NCBI GenBank assembly: GCA_963680875.1
Contig: OY804580.1
Span: forward strand, 95,819,353-95,883,352
Reading direction: 5' to 3'
DNA: 64,000 nucleotides
Source: Bathymodiolus brooksi
Taxonomy: Eukaryota; Mollusca; Bivalvia; Mytilida; Modiolidae
A program made the position numbers and the translations under genes. Below are positions 62,726 through 64,000 of this stretch, piece by piece. Position 1 is the first letter of the stretch; every line of letters starts with the position of its first letter. The notes below the pieces were generated by a model. It was not told the origin of the DNA. It saw nothing but the letters and a program-made list of their open reading frames with translations, and made no database searches.

Positions 62726-63420
62726 CTGATATCAGATCTAGATGTGATAGGATCTTCTGGTCCCCCACCACAGCTTTGCCCTGGACCCACTTGGAGGTCT
62801 TGAGCGGCTCACAAGACTGCCGGTCGTAGTTTTCAGGATTTTCAGGAAAATTCACTTTCATCCATGGATCTATGATTGTTATCCGTCATTTTAAACTAAA
62901 ACAAATTGATTCATCAACAGTCTAAGATTAATTAAGCTTTTATTAGATATAAAATGCATATTGATAATGTATTAAATGGAAAATAAAATAATAAACAAAA
63001 ATGAAGGATGCAAAATATCAGCATCAGAGAAATAAAAATACAAACAAAATGACAGGAAATTAAATGACGAATGTACACGAAAATGTGCAAGGCATATCTA
63101 TGATTATATTGTAATTGATTAGATGATTCACTGTTATATTTGTAATTTTGTGAATATATATGTTTAATGAATTAAAAATTTTGGTAGGATCCATTGTAAA
63201 TTTATAAGTCTTAATGCTCTAGATTTTGACCCTAATTCCACCATGGATGACATTTGTGTAATACAACGATGGAATACATGTAGTTATGGGTAACAAATTA
63301 GAAACTAACATCAACAGAGAAGATTATTCAATTCATAACCAATAACTCAAAAGCAGATCCACTCCCCTAAAAAAAAGAAAAAAGTGGGCTGAGCCTGTGT
63401 CGCTCACCTTTCATTCTGCT
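62726..63420. other. AT-rich intergenic DNA, no gene seen
   Basis: A less AT-rich patch at about 62,755-62,830 (CCCCCACCACAGC, CTTGAGCGGCTCACAAG) is followed by strongly AT-rich sequence. A purine run at 63,369-63,387 precedes GTGGGCTGAGCCTG. I see no exon-like frame with splice signals that I would defend. Confidence 0.45.
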
Positions 63421-64000
63421 TTGAGGAATATTAATACAGAACCTTCCATATGTGCTTCCAATCAATTGTGGGTCATTTGGCAAAGCAGTTTCAGAGAAGA
63501 TTTTTAGAAATTGTCCAATCTGAAACAAGAATTGCCTGTGGCGGCAATGTTTGTAAATGGATCAAAACGAAATGAGCAATCTCTATAGAGGACCTTCCAT
63601 AGATGCTTCCTACCAAGTCTCATATCGCTTAAAAGCGGTTTCAGAGGAAGAGTTGTTTTAGAAATAGACCAATCAGAGGACCTTCCATAGATGCTTCCTA
63701 CCACGTGTCAGTCAGTCCATTTGGCCAAGTTGCTTCAGAGTAGAAGATTTTTAGAAATCGACCAATCAGAAACAAGAATTGTCAGTGGTGGCCATGTTTA
63801 TTGCTGGATCGGGACAAAATGAGCAATCGTCATAGAGGACCTTCAATAGATGCTTCCTACCAAGTTTCGGTTCATTTGGCCAAGCGGTTTCAGAGAAGAT
63901 TTTTAGAAATCGACCAATCAGAAACAAGAATTGCCTATGGTGGCCATGTTTGTTAACGGATCAAAACGTAATGAGCAAATCATATAGAGGACATTCCATA
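63421..64000. repeat. Degenerate ~151-159-bp tandem repeat, runs off window
   Basis: The landmark ACCTTCCATA(G)ATGCTTCC starts at 63,441, 63,592, 63,680, 63,839 (ACCTTCAATAG) and 63,991 (ACATTCCATA). Intervals are 151, 88, 159 and 152 bp. Full units also share TTTCAGAGAAGATTTTTAG, GACCAATCAGAAACAAGAAT and ATGAGCAAT. The 88-bp unit lacks the second half. A short open frame on the minus strand (63,504-63,704) lies inside the repeat and is not called as a gene. The repeat is unrelated to the 33-bp satellite. Confidence 0.85.

Noticed and set aside
63504..63704. 66-codon minus-strand open frame
   Set aside because: It falls inside the 151-159-bp repeat, and other units carry stops or length changes at the same place.

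Overview
This window is dominated by one object: an essentially uninterrupted tandem satellite array of a 33-bp unit running from about 1,489 to 62,224 (about 60.7 kb, roughly 1,840 units, all in one orientation). About 1.5 kb of repeat-rich flank lies to the left and 1.8 kb to the right. I find no protein-coding gene, rRNA or functional tRNA gene that I can support. The many long open reading frames in the array (up to 1,866 codons on the minus strand) follow from a 33-bp unit (a multiple of 3) that lacks stop codons in four of its six frames.

Organism: a eukaryote, most likely an animal and probably a bivalve mollusc, perhaps a mytilid mussel. The basis is the flanks. The left flank carries tRNA-like SINE heads (GTTCGATCCCC-type B box), a body containing GGTGGTTTTCTCCGG, and a 3' tail containing GTGGCGTTAAACACCA on the minus strand. 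It also has a dispersed sequence containing GTGGGGTTCGTGTT. I associate these with bivalve genomes from memory; no database was searched.

Layout: 77-268 is a 54-bp minisatellite (about 3.6 copies), followed by a probable dispersed repeat to about 480. 628-1,254 holds three SINE-derived pieces, one inverted. 1,255-1,488 is a short unique stretch with a third tRNA-like head and an AAAATC run. 1,489-62,224 is the 33-bp array. 62,253-62,362 is an imperfect hairpin of about 110 bp. 62,628-62,725 contains a 16-bp perfect inverted repeat. 62,726-63,420 is AT-rich with nothing recognisable. From about 63,421 to the window end there is an unrelated, degenerate tandem repeat with a period of about 151-159 bp.

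Inside the array, point variants and small indels act as landmarks and show higher-order structure. Block A (5,831 bp) occurs twice in tandem (about 2.63-8.46 and 8.46-14.29 kb), and part of it recurs a third time at an offset of 4,187 bp. Block B (about 6.8-6.95 kb) occurs at about 18.16-24.95 and 24.95-31.9 kb; its offset rises in whole-monomer steps (6,790, 6,889, 6,922, 6,955). Block C (3,852 bp) occurs at about 35.4-39.25 and 39.25-43.1 kb. From 43 to 62 kb there is a finer mosaic of modules of about 0.7-2.5 kb. The array therefore grew by nested unequal exchange, some of it very recent. Frameshifting indels (1, 2 and 14 nt) are common and were copied along with the blocks, which argues against selection for a protein.

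The most interesting points are the size and purity of the array, its multi-scale duplication record, its robustly open reading frames, and its strong strand asymmetry (the plus strand is about 52% T and 12% A). I do not recognise this 33-bp satellite. Any centromeric, transcriptional or coding role is inference that needs experimental data.
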